Positions 44,821 to 54,059 of a stretch of 64,000 nt of DNA are shown piece by piece (within the stretch, counting starts at the first letter, position 1; each line of letters begins with the position of its first letter). The notes under the pieces are model-generated. The model was not told the DNA's origin. It saw only the letters and a list, made by a program, of their open reading frames with translations, and did not search any database. A program made the translations under genes and the position numbers. Source of the stretch: Leguminivora glycinivorella. Taxonomy: Eukaryota; Arthropoda; Insecta; Lepidoptera; Tortricidae. The stretch spans positions 8,689,545-8,753,544 of the forward strand of contig NC_062994.1 of NCBI RefSeq assembly GCF_023078275.1. Reading direction: 5' to 3'.

Positions 44821-45152
44821 GGCCATTTTTTTTTAAAGTTGTCCACCCCACTTTTTTTTGGATTTGGAAATTTTTATGTGGTTTCCACTAATTTCCACTC
44901 AGAATCGCGAGCTTTTTCCATTCTAATAGGAAACAAAAAGTGTCCCAAGGTTTTTTTCCCATTCCGTTACCATTTTTTCATACATTTTGTATGGCGGTAA
45001 CGGAATGGAAGGTTCAAAAAAATGTATGGAAATGTTGGGACATTTTTTTTCTTCTATCAGGATCGAAAGACCTCGCGGTTCTGAGTATTAATCGCGTAAA
45101 AAATACCCATGTTACAAAAAAAGTGGTGTGGACAACTTTAAAAAAAATGGCC
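44821..45152. mobile_element. Foldback element, copy 2 (332 bp)
   Basis: Same family as 10301-10646: GGCCATTTTTTTTTAAAGTT to the inverse AACTTTAAAAAAAATGGCC, with ATTCCGTTACCA/GGTAACGGAAT at the centre. Confidence 0.8.
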
Positions 45153-45224
45153 CACTACTCTTCTCCGGACTTTTTATCAACCAACTCAAACCCGCCCTTT
45201 TACAACTCTATTTCAAATACGAAG

Positions 45225-45400
45225 GCCCGATATCACTTGAGACGGTTATTATCGCGCGACCATACTTGCCGGCCTGGGTGCCGATTTTTGAGTCTCACGG
45301 CGTTCAAATTCAGAAAATTGTCACTGAATTTAATAGGCAATTCACCGTTTTCAACTGGTATTTTAGCGACAGTGAGACTCAAATATCGGCCCCCTGATAT
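45225..45400 (+). repeat. Dispersed repeat (TGAGACTCAAA family)
   Basis: GACCATACTTGCCGGCCTGG, ATTGTCACTGAATTTAATAG, AGTGAGACTCAAATATCGGC; the opposite-strand relative is at 28500-28605. The ends (TTGAGTCTCAC and GTGAGACTCAA) are themselves inverted. Confidence 0.6.
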
Positions 45401-45663
45401 AGATTTCGTATCGATGTTTAATGTTTGAATTATTAATTTGCTAGTTCGGCCCGACGCGTAGGCCATTTTTTGCTTTAAGGTTTTTTCTTATAAAAACACT
45501 AACTGTCCTTAAATTCTCAAGGCTTTTATGTGTTAGAAAATACTGTTAGGTATTGATAATCATCATTTCCCAACCGTTACCGCCGGCCGGCCGTAACTTG
45601 AGAATAAGTGTAAGTTAGAGAGTACTTGAAAGAAGTACATATTTACTTGCATTGCTCCTACTA

Positions 45664-45790
45664 CTTTTTTTTTTTATACTACGTCGGTGGCAAACAAGTA
45701 TACGGCCCGCCTGATGTAAAGCTGTCACCGTAACCTATGGACGCCTGCAACTCAAACAGTGTCACATGCGCGTTGCCACCCCATTAGAAA
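45664..45790 (+). repeat. Dispersed repeat (GGCAAACAAGTATACGG family)
   Basis: TACTACGTCGGTGGCAAACA, GCCCGCCTGATGTAAAGC, CTATGGACGCCTGCAACTC; inverted copy at 36605. Confidence 0.65.
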
Positions 45791-45984
45791 CCTGTACATG
45801 TATTTTTTTACTGTGAACTAATACGCCCAAAAAAAATGGTAGATACCCTAATCGTTCCGAACCTACGAAACATAATGTTCTTTCACTTTCACACTTTCAT
45901 GCTACTTTCAAGCGCCTTGTAAAAGTTCCAGGTATTTATACATTATGTATATCGTGGTCATTATGTGCCTGTGTGGTGACGGGT

Positions 45985-46225
45985 TAAGAATTTCACCATC
46001 CCCTTTCTTCCCGTGGGTGTCGTAGAAGGCGACTATGGGATATGGGTTAAATTGTGGTGTAGGCGAGAGGCTGGCAACCTGTCACTGCAATGCCACAGTT
46101 TCGTTTTCTTTTAACCCCTTATTTGCCAAGAGTGGCCCTGAAGCTTTAGTAGTTTCATGTGCTCTGCCTACCCCTTTATGGGATACAGGCGTGTTTGTAT
46201 GTATTGTATGTATGTATGTATGTAA
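45985..46225 (-). mobile_element. SINE-C, inverted copy
   Basis: TTCTTCCCGTGGGTGTCGTA, GCGAGAGGCTGGCAACCTGT, GTTTCATGTGCTCTGCCTAC, then (GTAT)n. Confidence 0.7.
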
Positions 46226-46320
46226 TTATGTATATCGTTGTCTAAGTACCCACAACATCAAACCTTCTTGAGCTTATCGTGGGACTCAGTCAATCTGTGC
46301 ATAGAGGAATAAGTACCTAA

Positions 46321-47165
46321 GGGAAGAGTAGTTGTAACTCCATGCATCAGTGAATGCGAGTTATTTGTAGTGACATCTAGCGACAATCACGGGTCAAATA
46401 GCGTAAATTATCAGTATTACTACTTGTCAATATAATATATTGACAAGTAGTATGTCACGAAGAACGAAGAGTCTAATGCTCACCAATTTTTAGCTAATAT
46501 TCATTAGTAGATATTAATCAGTATTCAAAAACACTTAAATAAAAATTCCATAGAATAAATATCATAACCGATTAAAAATAAAAATTAAACTAAAAATCTA
46601 AATCTAAGGAGGGCTGAGGCATAGTGCCCAAGATGCTGGCAGCATTTCCTCGCTGAATTGCAATACTTATAAGTTGAGCGAGGAAGCTGCCAGCTCTTTT
46701 GTCCCCCGTCGTATCTGTTAACCGCTTCGCCAAGTCCTTGAATAAAATCTGGGCGCCCGGCCCCACGGACCGAGGGTCTCGACGCCAAAAGCAACAAAGT
46801 TGTAATTGGCGTCGAGACCTCCGTATTTGCGTCGCTTATGTGTTTCTGCAGCCTCTGCAGCCGCGCCCGCTTTTTTGTGGTACCGTGAAGATGAGACGGG
46901 GCCAGTGTGTCCACACAAAGTTAATGTTAATGAAAGTTAGTGTTTTTTTATCAGTTCTGTTTTCAATTCCTTCTGCTTGTAATATAAGTTGTAAACTGTT
47001 TTAATATTATTTTTTTGGCAGACGAGACTCTGTTGACACCTAGTATCGATTAGTGGCACCTACTGATAATTTACGCTAGTTGACGCGTAATTGACGCGTG
47101 ATTGTCGCTAGATGTCACTACAAATAACTCGCATTTACTGATGTAGGGAGTTACAACTTTTCCCT
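46321..47165. mobile_element. Long-TIR element (~845 bp) enclosing a LINE fragment
   Basis: Arms of ~110 bp: 46321-46425 (GTTGTAACTCCATGCATCAG, AGTGACATCTAGCGACAATC) and, inverted, 47062-47165. A further single arm-like copy is at 51548-51640. Just inside the left arm is a perfect hairpin around 46419-46452 (ACTACTTGTCAATATA and inverse). Confidence 0.7.
46585..46925 (-). pseudogene. LINE polyprotein C-terminal fragment, frameshifted
   Basis: Minus-strand translation in two frames gives FVAFGVETLGPWG, then EAVNRYDGGQKS and RKCCQHLGHYASAL; the first motif is typical of the extreme C-terminus of some LINE reverse-transcriptase proteins. A frameshift near 46720-46780 separates the parts. It lies within the long-TIR element. 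Confidence 0.55.
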
Positions 47166-47540
47166 TTTTTCCCTTACTATGTCCTACTATTTATTATTTA
47201 TTTTTGATACACTAGCAGCTCTGCTGTTCTATCCTCCTCTATCCCGCTGTCCCCTACTTAATTTCCTCGCGTTTTTATCGAGTACTTAATGAGTATATTT
47301 ATAGACGTTGTCTAACTAATTAGGCGCATTCTGTGGGCGCATTTCGGCTTAATTTGACGTTAATTAAGGGGATCGATGACATGATTTTTAAAGTACCTAG
47401 ATAATTATAACCATATTGGAAAATGTCGTTTTAACCATGTCTCGGCTTCTCTAGTTCTTTTAAAAACAACAATCCATATATATCTAAAGTCGAATTTTGA
47501 ATTACAATACTCAACTCATACTCATATATTTATTCAAGAA
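47166..47540. other. Unassigned spacer
   Basis: AT-rich; no gene seen. Confidence 0.35.
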
Positions 47541-47554
47541 ATCACAGGGGGCAA

Positions 47555-47896
47555 ATGCTCGTAAATTTCCTAGAACGGGAGGGGCTTTACTTGATGAATT
47601 CGTTCTTCAAGAAACAGCCCCAACGGAAATGGACGTGGCAAAGCCCGGATAAAGTGACAAAAAATGAGATCGATTTCATCATATCGGACAAAAAGCGTAT
47701 ATTCAGAGATGTCTCAGTGATCAACAGGTTTAAAACCGGAAGTGATCATCGACTTCTAAGAGGCACTCTGAATATTGATTTTAAGCTGGAACGGACCCGC
47801 TTGATGAAGTCCACGCTCCGGCCAAATCTGCTCCAGTCAGTTGTTGGCTCTCGGCATCTACATCTGGCATCGACAGGGAACTCGATGAAGTGGTAG
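47555..47896 (+). pseudogene. RTE endonuclease C-terminal segment (5'-truncated)
   Basis: Translation carries RKWTWQSPDKVTKNEIDFI and TGSDHRLLRGTL, the last two conserved blocks of AP-type LINE endonucleases (IDFI and SDHR). After ~47820 the frame is wrong and stops at 47894; the protein continues in the next frame. Confidence 0.8.
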
Positions 47897-49830
47897 AAAT
47901 CCTTCGGGACGAGGGTACTAAATTGTGCAAATTGCGACGTACAGGCAAGGAGTCTAAGCTTTCGAAAGAGACTGTGGAGTACATGAATAAGCGACGCAAT
48001 GATCCGACTGTCAATCCATCAGAAGAGCGGGCTCTCAATAAGACCATCTCCAAGCTGATAAGACGCGACCTCCGACGCGCCAATACACTCTCAATTGAGA
48101 GGGCAATTGAGCAGAATCGGGGGTCCAAAATTTTCGTCCAACAGCTTGGCAGAAGCCATCTGACGAAGTTGACCAAATCAAACGGAGAGGTCGTCGCTTC
48201 TAAGCCGGAGGTTCTTTCGGAGGTTCAAAATTTCTACAGCCAATTGTATACGTCGCAATCACCACACCCTATGCCGGACGAAAAGGATCCTAGAGCCACT
48301 TTGTCCCGTCATGCGACGGAGGATCTCCCTGACATCAGCCTAGACGAAATCGAGACGGCGCTTGGACAACTTAAAAATGGAAAAGCCCCAGGGGCGGACG
48401 GAATTACGACGGAGCTGCTGAAAGCTGCCGGTAAGCCGGTGTTGAAGGAGCTTCAGCGTATATTTAACTCAGTCCTTTTCTCTGGGAGAACTCCAAAGGC
48501 ATGGCACGGGAGCTTGGTGGTATTGTTCTTCAAGAAAGGTGATAAGACTTTATTGAAGAACTACCGACCAATCTCGCTCCTGAGTCATGTCTATAAGCTT
48601 TTTTCAAGGGTCGTCTCGAATCGTCTTACACGAAGACTTGACGAAGCTCAACCAGTGGACCAGGCTGGTTTTCGAAGGGGCTATAGCACCATAGACCACA
48701 TTCATACAGTAAGGCAAGTTATACAGAAGTCAAATGAGTATAATCAGCCCCTATGCATGGCGTTTGTGGACTATGAGAAGGCTTTTGACTCCGTCGAGAT
48801 CTGGTCTGTCCTCGAGTCTTTGCTGAGGTGCCAGGTTGACTATCGATATATCGAAGTGCTGAGATCTCTTTATAATGCTGCCACTATGTCCGTCGTAATC
48901 CAGAATGGACAGACTGAGCCAATCCTTCTGCGCCGTGGGGTGAGACAAGGGGATGTTCTATCCTCAAAGTTGTTCTCTGCCGCGTTGGAGGATATGTTCA
49001 GAATGCTAGACTGGGCGAGACGTGGCATAAATGTGAATGGCGAGTACATCTCACATTTGCGATTTGCTGATGATATCGTCATCCTGGCTAAAACCCGGCA
49101 AGATTTACAGGAAATGGTGCAAAGTCTAGCTGGGTCTTCGCTGCGTATCGGTCTTAGGATGAACTTAGATAAAACCAAGGTTATGTTTAACGAGTACGCT
49201 GATCCGGGACCGATCGCAGTTGATGGAATCTCGCTCGAGGTTGTTCTAGAGTATGTCTACCTAGGGCAAACTCTCCAACTAGGTAAGAACAGCTTCGAGA
49301 GAGAAGCCAACAGAAGAATTCGGCTGGGCTGGGCAGCATTCCATAAGCTTCGCGGAGTCTTCTCGTCACCCATCCCACAATGTCTCAAGTCGAAGGTCTT
49401 CGACCAGTGTGTCCTACCTGTAATGACCTACGGTGCCGAGACGTGGGCACTCACGGCTGGATTGGTCCACCAATTCAAAGTCGCTCAACGAGCTATGGAG
49501 AGGGCTATGCTCGGGGTATCTCTGAGGGATCACATCAGAAATGATGTGATCCGTCACAGAACCAAAGTTACCGACATAGCTCACCGGATTAGCAAATTGA
49601 AGTGGCAGTGGGCTGGTCACGTTAGTCGCAGGACAGACGGTCGGTGGAGCCGAAAGGTTCTTGAGTGGAGACCGCGACTCGGTAAACGTGGTGCAGGACG
49701 CCCTGTGACAAGATGGAGTGACGACATCCGCAAGTTGGCTGGTGTTGGCTGGATGAGATTAGCTGAAGATCGGGAGCAGTGGCGTGCATTAGGAGAGGCC
49801 TATGTCCAACAGTGGACGAGGATAGGCTGA
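47890..49830 (+). CDS. RTE-type reverse transcriptase (LINE), 646-codon open frame
   Basis: Frame open for 646 codons. Seen in order: LDEIETALGQLKNGKAPGADGI and NYRPISLL (fingers), FRRGYSTIDHI, AFVDYEKAFDSVE (motif A, catalytic D), RRGVRQGDVLSSKLFSAAL (motif B), LRFADDIVILAK (motif C at ~residue 393), YVYLGQTL, then QRAMERAMLGV and the tail GRPVTRWSDDIRKLAG. The RQGD and YLG forms and the TGA tail fit the RTE clade. One frameshift separates it from the endonuclease remnant, so this copy is not autonomous. The frame upstream of the first Met reads through without a natural start. Confidence 0.85.
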   Translation: MVEILRDEGTKLCKLRRTGKESKLSKETVEYMNKRRNDPTVNPSEERALNKTISKLIRRDLRRANTLSIERAIEQNRGSKIFVQQLGRSHLTKLTKSNGEVVASKPEVLSEVQNFYSQLYTSQSPHPMPDEKDPRATLSRHATEDLPDISLDEIETALGQLKNGKAPGADGITTELLKAAGKPVLKELQRIFNSVLFSGRTPKAWHGSLVVLFFKKGDKTLLKNYRPISLLSHVYKLFSRVVSNRLTRRLDEAQPVDQAGFRRGYSTIDHIHTVRQVIQKSNEYNQPLCMAFVDYEKAFDSVEIWSVLESLLRCQVDYRYIEVLRSLYNAATMSVVIQNGQTEPILLRRGVRQGDVLSSKLFSAALEDMFRMLDWARRGINVNGEYISHLRFADDIVILAKTRQDLQEMVQSLAGSSLRIGLRMNLDKTKVMFNEYADPGPIAVDGISLEVVLEYVYLGQTLQLGKNSFEREANRRIRLGWAAFHKLRGVFSSPIPQCLKSKVFDQCVLPVMTYGAETWALTAGLVHQFKVAQRAMERAMLGVSLRDHIRNDVIRHRTKVTDIAHRISKLKWQWAGHVSRRTDGRWSRKVLEWRPRLGKRGAGRPVTRWSDDIRKLAGVGWMRLAEDREQWRALGEAYVQQWTRIG

Positions 49831-49851
49831 TAATGATGATGATGAGGCAAC

Positions 49852-50292
49852 CGGTTATAAATACATATGCCTTGATGACCAGCGGAATGTGCAACAACCT
49901 CAAGTCTAGGACGAAACTTCACTTTCATGCTTTTGGTGCGCGTAAGTAAGCGTTCATGTTGCTCTAAAACAGACTCGTTCTTTATAAGCTTTGTGAGCAA
50001 CACCAACACATATAAACTAGGCACAGTGAGAACTCCTAGTTCTTTAAAAAAATGTCTACACGAGACCCATGGAGGTATGCGGAAAATAGTACGGACTGCT
50101 CTCTTTTGTATTATAAGGGCTCTGCTGATATTATATTTGTAGCTATTTCCCCAGAGTTTGATACTATATCTTAACTTAGATTCTATCAGAGCGTAATAGA
50201 CTGTTTTGAGTTGATCGATTCCCATGACCTCCCTAAGACACCGTAAGGCATAGCATGATGATGCAATAGAGCTCTCGACAACCTCCAGCTCA
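49852..50292 (-). pseudogene. Jockey-type LINE reverse-transcriptase C-terminal fragment
   Basis: Minus strand: SCYALRCLREVMGIDQLKTV (from ~50275), YYALIESKLRY, LWGNS, QKRAVRTIF, CRHFFKELGVLTVPSLYVL and IYNRLPHH. This is the post-RT region shared by Jockey-like LINEs. It breaks directly at the TGA tail of the RTE element, opposite in orientation. Confidence 0.75.
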
Positions 50293-51012
50293 TGTTTAAA
50301 GAAACTACAGCACCCCTAAACCAAATACAACACTGCAAAAAGTTGTTTGGGTCTTACGAGTAAGGAATTTTCAAAATTTTCATTGTCGACAAGTCCGTGC
50401 AGTGTTGTGAATTTACAGCAATTTTGGAGCAAATCTGAAGAAAAAATAATCCTTACTTCAAGCTTTTATCATGCCCGTATTGAATATTCGATTTATTGAT
50501 TTATAATAGGAAACATGAGCGCCGAAGACCCCTAAGCAAAGGATTTCATTTTAAATATAATAAAAAAATATTCTGTTTCTAGTGCCATCTCGTAACAAGT
50601 AGAATTACATTTGTATTTGGTTATGTTGGTTAAAGCGCCATCTAGTGACCAGTAGCAGTTCAGCTATGTCACATGAAGTATTCCATAGACAACATTTTCA
50701 TTACACAATTCTTGTCACAAAATATCTAATTAAGATCAAATAAATTAAAAATATCTCAAGAATATTAATGAGATATTCTTTAAATTTTCTAGTCCAATAA
50801 GTAATTAAATAAATTGTACAAAAGACAGAGATGGAATGACTTATTAAAAAAAATATAACGTCAAAACTGTCAAAATTTTGGAGTGTCATGTCAACGTAAT
50901 ATTTTCGTTTTTCGTGCAAACATAATCCGTGAAAAATTGCAAAAAAATAGCAAAATAATATTGTGAACGTTTGTAACTGTGCTAGAAAACTGTTGTTTAA
51001 CGTGTTTTCAAG
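50293..51012 (+). promoter_or_regulatory. UBXN4 5' flank and 5' UTR
   Basis: AT-rich. The bases before the ATG are TTTTCAAG, a good insect start context. The region 50880-51012 is probably transcribed leader. GCGCCATCTAGTG words at 50583 and 50636 belong to old repeats. A TATA-type promoter cannot be assigned. Confidence 0.4.
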
Positions 51013-51094
51013 ATGCATTGGTACGGCGGCAGCATAGCTGAGGCAGTAACGCTGTCCAAACAGAAAAATGCTATTTTCGTTGTTTTTGTTGAAG
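51013..51094 (+). CDS. UBXN4: UBX domain-containing protein 4, coding exon 1
   Basis: UBXN4 (erasin) is an ER-membrane adaptor that binds p97/VCP and promotes ER-associated degradation. The exon encodes MHWYGGSIAEAVTLSKQKNA and IFVVFVE, the start of the N-terminal thioredoxin-like domain; animal UBXN4 proteins begin the same way (ML/MH-W, then a GS-hydrophobic helix and VFVVFV). It ends GAAG|GTACAG (phase 1). Exons seen: 51013-51094, 52098-52235, 53051-53176, 55263-55391, 56780-56909; all join in frame to ~202 codons. The coiled coil, UBX domain and membrane segments are not in the window, so the gene must run past 64000. Confidence 0.85.
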
Positions 51095-51547
51095 GTACAG
51101 CGTAATTTTATAATTATTTAAGAAACTAAAATAATAAACTACACATATTTTGTCATACATAAGTTTATTTACTCATAAAACAGATGTATAAAACCATTTT
51201 TGTATCGGACACGTAATCCACAAATAGGTTATAATATTTCTAGATTTTTGTAGTTATTTCGTAATTTTTTTAAGTATCTTTTCGCTTTGGATAGTGATTT
51301 CATGTATGACCGTTTTATTTAAATGCTATACGTTGTGGTTATCACTGAAAACAAACACAATTTTATGAAAATGTCTGCTTGTGACTAATCCTATATGAAT
51401 TCTTATCATTTAAAATTCATATGCTGAGTGAGAATTATTTCTTATCTTGCATTAAATTATGTTGTCTTGAATATTTAGTAGCTATACTTACAATGCAGTA
51501 AGAAAACCAATTTTACTCTTCTATAAGTTTCCAGCATAGAGTAATAA

Positions 51548-51640
51548 GTAACGGAAGAGTTGTAACTCCATACATCAGTAAATGCAAGATATCTGTAGGT
51601 AGTGACATCTAGCGTCAATCACACGTCAATCACGTTTGGA
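51548..51640 (+). repeat. Solo arm of the long-TIR element
   Basis: GAGTTGTAACTCCATACATC, GTGACATCTAGCGTCAATCA; matches the arms at 46321 and 47062. Confidence 0.65.
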
Positions 51641-51649
51641 CCACCCTCC

Positions 51650-51885
51650 ACCCTGTTTATTTTTTGGTAATAAATAAATAAAAACATTCTGCTAGTAAGT
51701 GTAAGCTTGTCTCCTCTTTACCACAGTGTGGACAGGATTTATCCCTACTGATACTTATTATCTTCATATGTCTATTAAGCCTTGTATGACCCGTAATAAA
51801 TACCGGTCAGCATTCTGAGACTGCTCTTACCTAGTTTTAAAAGATTCCTGGTTCTCCTTTGGTCTCTACAATTTACAATACCAGA
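51650..51885 (-). pseudogene. RNase H-type LINE C-terminal fragment
   Basis: Minus strand, two frames: LRMLTGIYYGSYKA, then RLNRHMKIISISRDKSCP and HCGKEETSLHL. Same zinc-tail architecture as 13680-13830 (ITGVFTGHYGIKG...CRMCGEEEETVRHLMCEC), and dead through a frameshift. Confidence 0.65.
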
Positions 51886-52097
51886 GTGATTTCAAAGGAA
51901 CACCGTAACGCCCCATTTAAATGGTACGAGAACTCACATACGAGTTTTATTACAATGCGCTATTTGATGGCTGTGCAAAATTGTATGTAACCTCGACCGC
52001 CCGCAATGTAACTGAAATCACATGCGAGTTTGCATGCCGTCTAAATCAGACCTAAAGGAAGTTTTGAATAACTCTAAAAATTGTCTGTCTTGTATAG

Positions 52098-52235
52098 GTG
52101 ACAACGAGCTGTCATCGGAGATGACGTCAGTGCTGGACGACGCAGCAGTTCTGCAGAGGCTCGGCAACAGCACCAACTTCCTGGCCATCCGGCTGAAGAG
52201 CGGCTCTACGGACTACACACACTTTGCGCAGATCT
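52098..52235 (+). CDS. UBXN4: UBX domain-containing protein 4, coding exon 2
   Basis: Acceptor TTGTATAG|GTGAC, donor CAGATCT|GTATCC; phase 1 at both ends. Encodes DNELSSEMTSVLDD, then LGNSTNFLAIRLKSGS and HFAQI, the middle of the thioredoxin-like fold (helix, strand, and the AQIY turn completed in exon 3). The GTATCC donor is weak but is fixed by homology and phase. Confidence 0.82.
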
Positions 52236-52274
52236 GTATCCTTTCTCAAAATAAATAAATAAATAAATATTATA

Positions 52275-52440
52275 GGACATTCTTACACAGATTGACTGAG
52301 GCCCACGGTAAGCTCAATATGGTTTAACTTATGAAATGAAATGAAATATGAAATGAAATGAAATATGAAATATTTAAATATTCTCTGTACATGTAATTTG
52401 TTATGTACAATAAAGTGTTTACTACTACTTACTACTACTA
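52275..52440 (+). repeat. Simple-sequence and LINE-tail-like segment in intron 2
   Basis: (ATAA)n just after exon 2, GAAAT repeats at 52336-52372, ACAATAAAGTGTTTACTACT and CTACTACTAC. Confidence 0.6.
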
Positions 52441-52502
52441 CATGCATTAAAAAACGAGATACAGTTTAATCAGCAAAAGTATTCATCAAAAAAAAGAAAT
52501 AT

Positions 52503-52712
52503 TTAATTAACAGACTAGGTATGGGTGCTAAGCGACAATATACGAGTACATACTTAAATAGATAAATACATACTGATATACATAGAAAACATCCATGGCT
52601 CAGGAACAAATATCTGTGCTCATCACACAAATATTGCTGGGATTCGAATTCAGGACAGCGGCTTAGCAGGCAGGGTCACACCGACTGAGTCAGACCGGTC
52701 GTCATAAGTTAT
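52503..52712 (-). mobile_element. SINE-A, minus strand
   Basis: Head at the right: minus-strand ACGACCGGTCTGACTCAGTC (A-box region) and GAATTCGAATCCCAGC (B-box), then the SINE-A body to GCGACAATATACG. Confidence 0.75.
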
Positions 52713-52904
52713 AAGAAAAATAAGAAGAAGAATAATTGTATCGCTTAACTTCCAACTTGGGTAAATCCATGCTATAAGGTTGACAATCTTTCACATCATA
52801 ATATATTTTTTCATATAATCAACTTTAACGCAGAATGGATTTACTCAGGTTTGAAGTTAAGCGACACAATTATATGAATAACATTTGATGATTCAATTAT
52901 TGAA

Positions 52905-52956
52905 AGTTTGTACGGAAACGTCTGTGGGCGAGTCCGGCTCGCACTTGGCCGGTTTT
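52905..52956 (-). repeat. GTTCCGTA-type repeat, 5' fragment
   Basis: GGGCGAGTCCGGCTCGCACTTGGCCGGTTT: the GGCCAAGTGCGAG end of the element at 17984-18840. Confidence 0.6.
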
Positions 52957-53050
52957 TTAATATTATAAACTGCTAGGAAAACATGTCCTATAACAAAGCT
53001 TCGTTTCTTTTTTAAGTAGCCACAGCAATACAGCTTAACTCATCAATCAG

Positions 53051-53176
53051 ACCAATTTGTCCCCGTGCCGTCTCTATTCTTCATCGGCCGTAATGGAACG
53101 CCTCTAGAAGTGGTGTGTGCTGGGGTGCAGCCTGCTAACCTGGCCACCAGGATCGACAGGATATTGGAGGAGCATC
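53051..53176 (+). CDS. UBXN4: UBX domain-containing protein 4, coding exon 3
   Basis: Acceptor ATCAATCAG|ACCAAT, donor GCATC|GTAAGT, phase 1 at both ends. Encodes YQFVPVPSLFFIGRNGTPLE, the cis-Pro strand and turn of the thioredoxin-like domain, nearly the same as in vertebrate UBXN4, then VVCAGVQPANLATRIDRILE. This is the strongest single piece of homology for the gene call. Confidence 0.9.
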
Positions 53177-53199
53177 GTAAGTATTTTAAAAAAGTTCAC

Positions 53200-53432
53200 T
53201 ATCTACAGCTAGCTACCAACAGCGCCAGTATCGCGTTTGAGTGGCGGCCTCAAGGAGGAAAGCAAGCCCGCAAACGCCCCACACACCTGGAGGCGGAGCG
53301 TAGAGAACGAGTTGCGGGAGTTCGGACTGAGTTGGAACGAGGCCAAGGCGGTGGCTCAAGATAGAAAGGCGTGGAAGGATCTTGTGGAGGCCCTATGCAC
53401 CTATGGGGCGTCCTAGGACGATCAACAACAAC
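53200..53432 (+). pseudogene. LINE reverse-transcriptase C-terminal tail, frameshifted
   Basis: WRPQGGKQARKRP in one frame, then TWRRSVENELREFGLSWNEA and KAVAQDRKAWKDLVEALCTY in the next, ending with a stop and ACAACAACAACAACT. This is the GRP-W-E-GL-W-A-DR-W tail of RTE-like LINE proteins. It lies in UBXN4 intron 3 just after exon 3. Confidence 0.7.
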
Positions 53433-53439
53433 AACTATC

Positions 53440-53585
53440 TACAGGGGCTGCTCACTCCGCCTATCGCCGCCCTACAAGTACATGCCGGCGGCCACGAGTT
53501 CACGGCCCATTCAGTGGCGACGACCTTCGCGCGGCGCAATAGAATTCAATGCACGCGTGCTGTCCGTTTGTTACTGTAGGTAAGA
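53440..53585 (+). repeat. GC-rich dispersed repeat, copy 2
   Basis: TCGCCGCCCTACAAGTACAT, GGCGGCCACGAGTTCACGGC; inverted relative at 15235-15405. Confidence 0.7.
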
Positions 53586-53698
53586 ATTTAGAATGGCGGC
53601 GTTTTGTGAACATCAAAGGAGTGAGCCTTCTGTACTTGTACTATTATAATATTCTGTGCTGTCTACCGAAAGTAATCCGTTTTCGTTTTTTTTTTTTT

Positions 53699-53925
53699 TA
53701 ACCCCCGACGCAAAAACGACGGGGTGTTATAAGTTTGACGTGTCTGTCTGTCTGTGTGTGTGTCTGTCTGTGGCATCGTAGCTCCCGAACGGATGAACCG
53801 ATTTCGATTTAGTTTTTTTTTGTTTGAAAGCTGAGTAACAGACAGACAGACAGACAGACAGACCGACAGACAGACAGACACGTCAAACTTATAACACCCC
53901 GTCGTTTTTGCGTCGGGGGTTAAAA
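53699..53925. repeat. Repeat D, head-to-head palindromic copy
   Basis: Starts ACCCCCGACGCAAAAACGAC and ends GTCGTTTTTGCGTCGGGGGT: a plus-strand copy joined to a minus-strand copy near 53837, each with its GTCT/AGAC microsatellite. Confidence 0.8.
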
Positions 53926-53954
53926 ATACAACACATCAAGATTGTCCTTTTTAT

Positions 53955-54055
53955 ACTACAAGTAGCTTTTGCCCGTGGCTTCGCTCGCGTTAGAAAGAGA
54001 CCAAAAGTAGCCTATGTCACAAACAGACACACACTTTCCCATTTATAATAATATC
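53955..54055 (-). mobile_element. Helitron-like fragment
   Basis: CCGTGGCTTCGCTCGCGTTA, AAGTAGCCTATGTC, CACACTTTCCCATTTATAAT; relative of 9117-9356. Confidence 0.45.
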
Positions 54056-54059
54056 TGGG

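Larger units (their letters stand above)
47545..49851 (+). mobile_element. RTE-type LINE, 5'-truncated
   Basis: Contains the C-terminal part of the endonuclease domain, a reverse transcriptase and a 3' end of TGATAATGATGATGATGA, the short TGA-repeat tail expected of RTE-clade LINEs (no poly-A). The 5' end is cut inside the endonuclease (RGQMLVNFLEREGL at 47547). The next bases after 49851 belong to an inverted Jockey fragment. Confidence 0.85.

Noticed and set aside
53371..53583. Small genes in the GC-rich stretch of UBXN4 intron 3
   Set aside because: The stretch is a dispersed repeat also present at 15235-15405.
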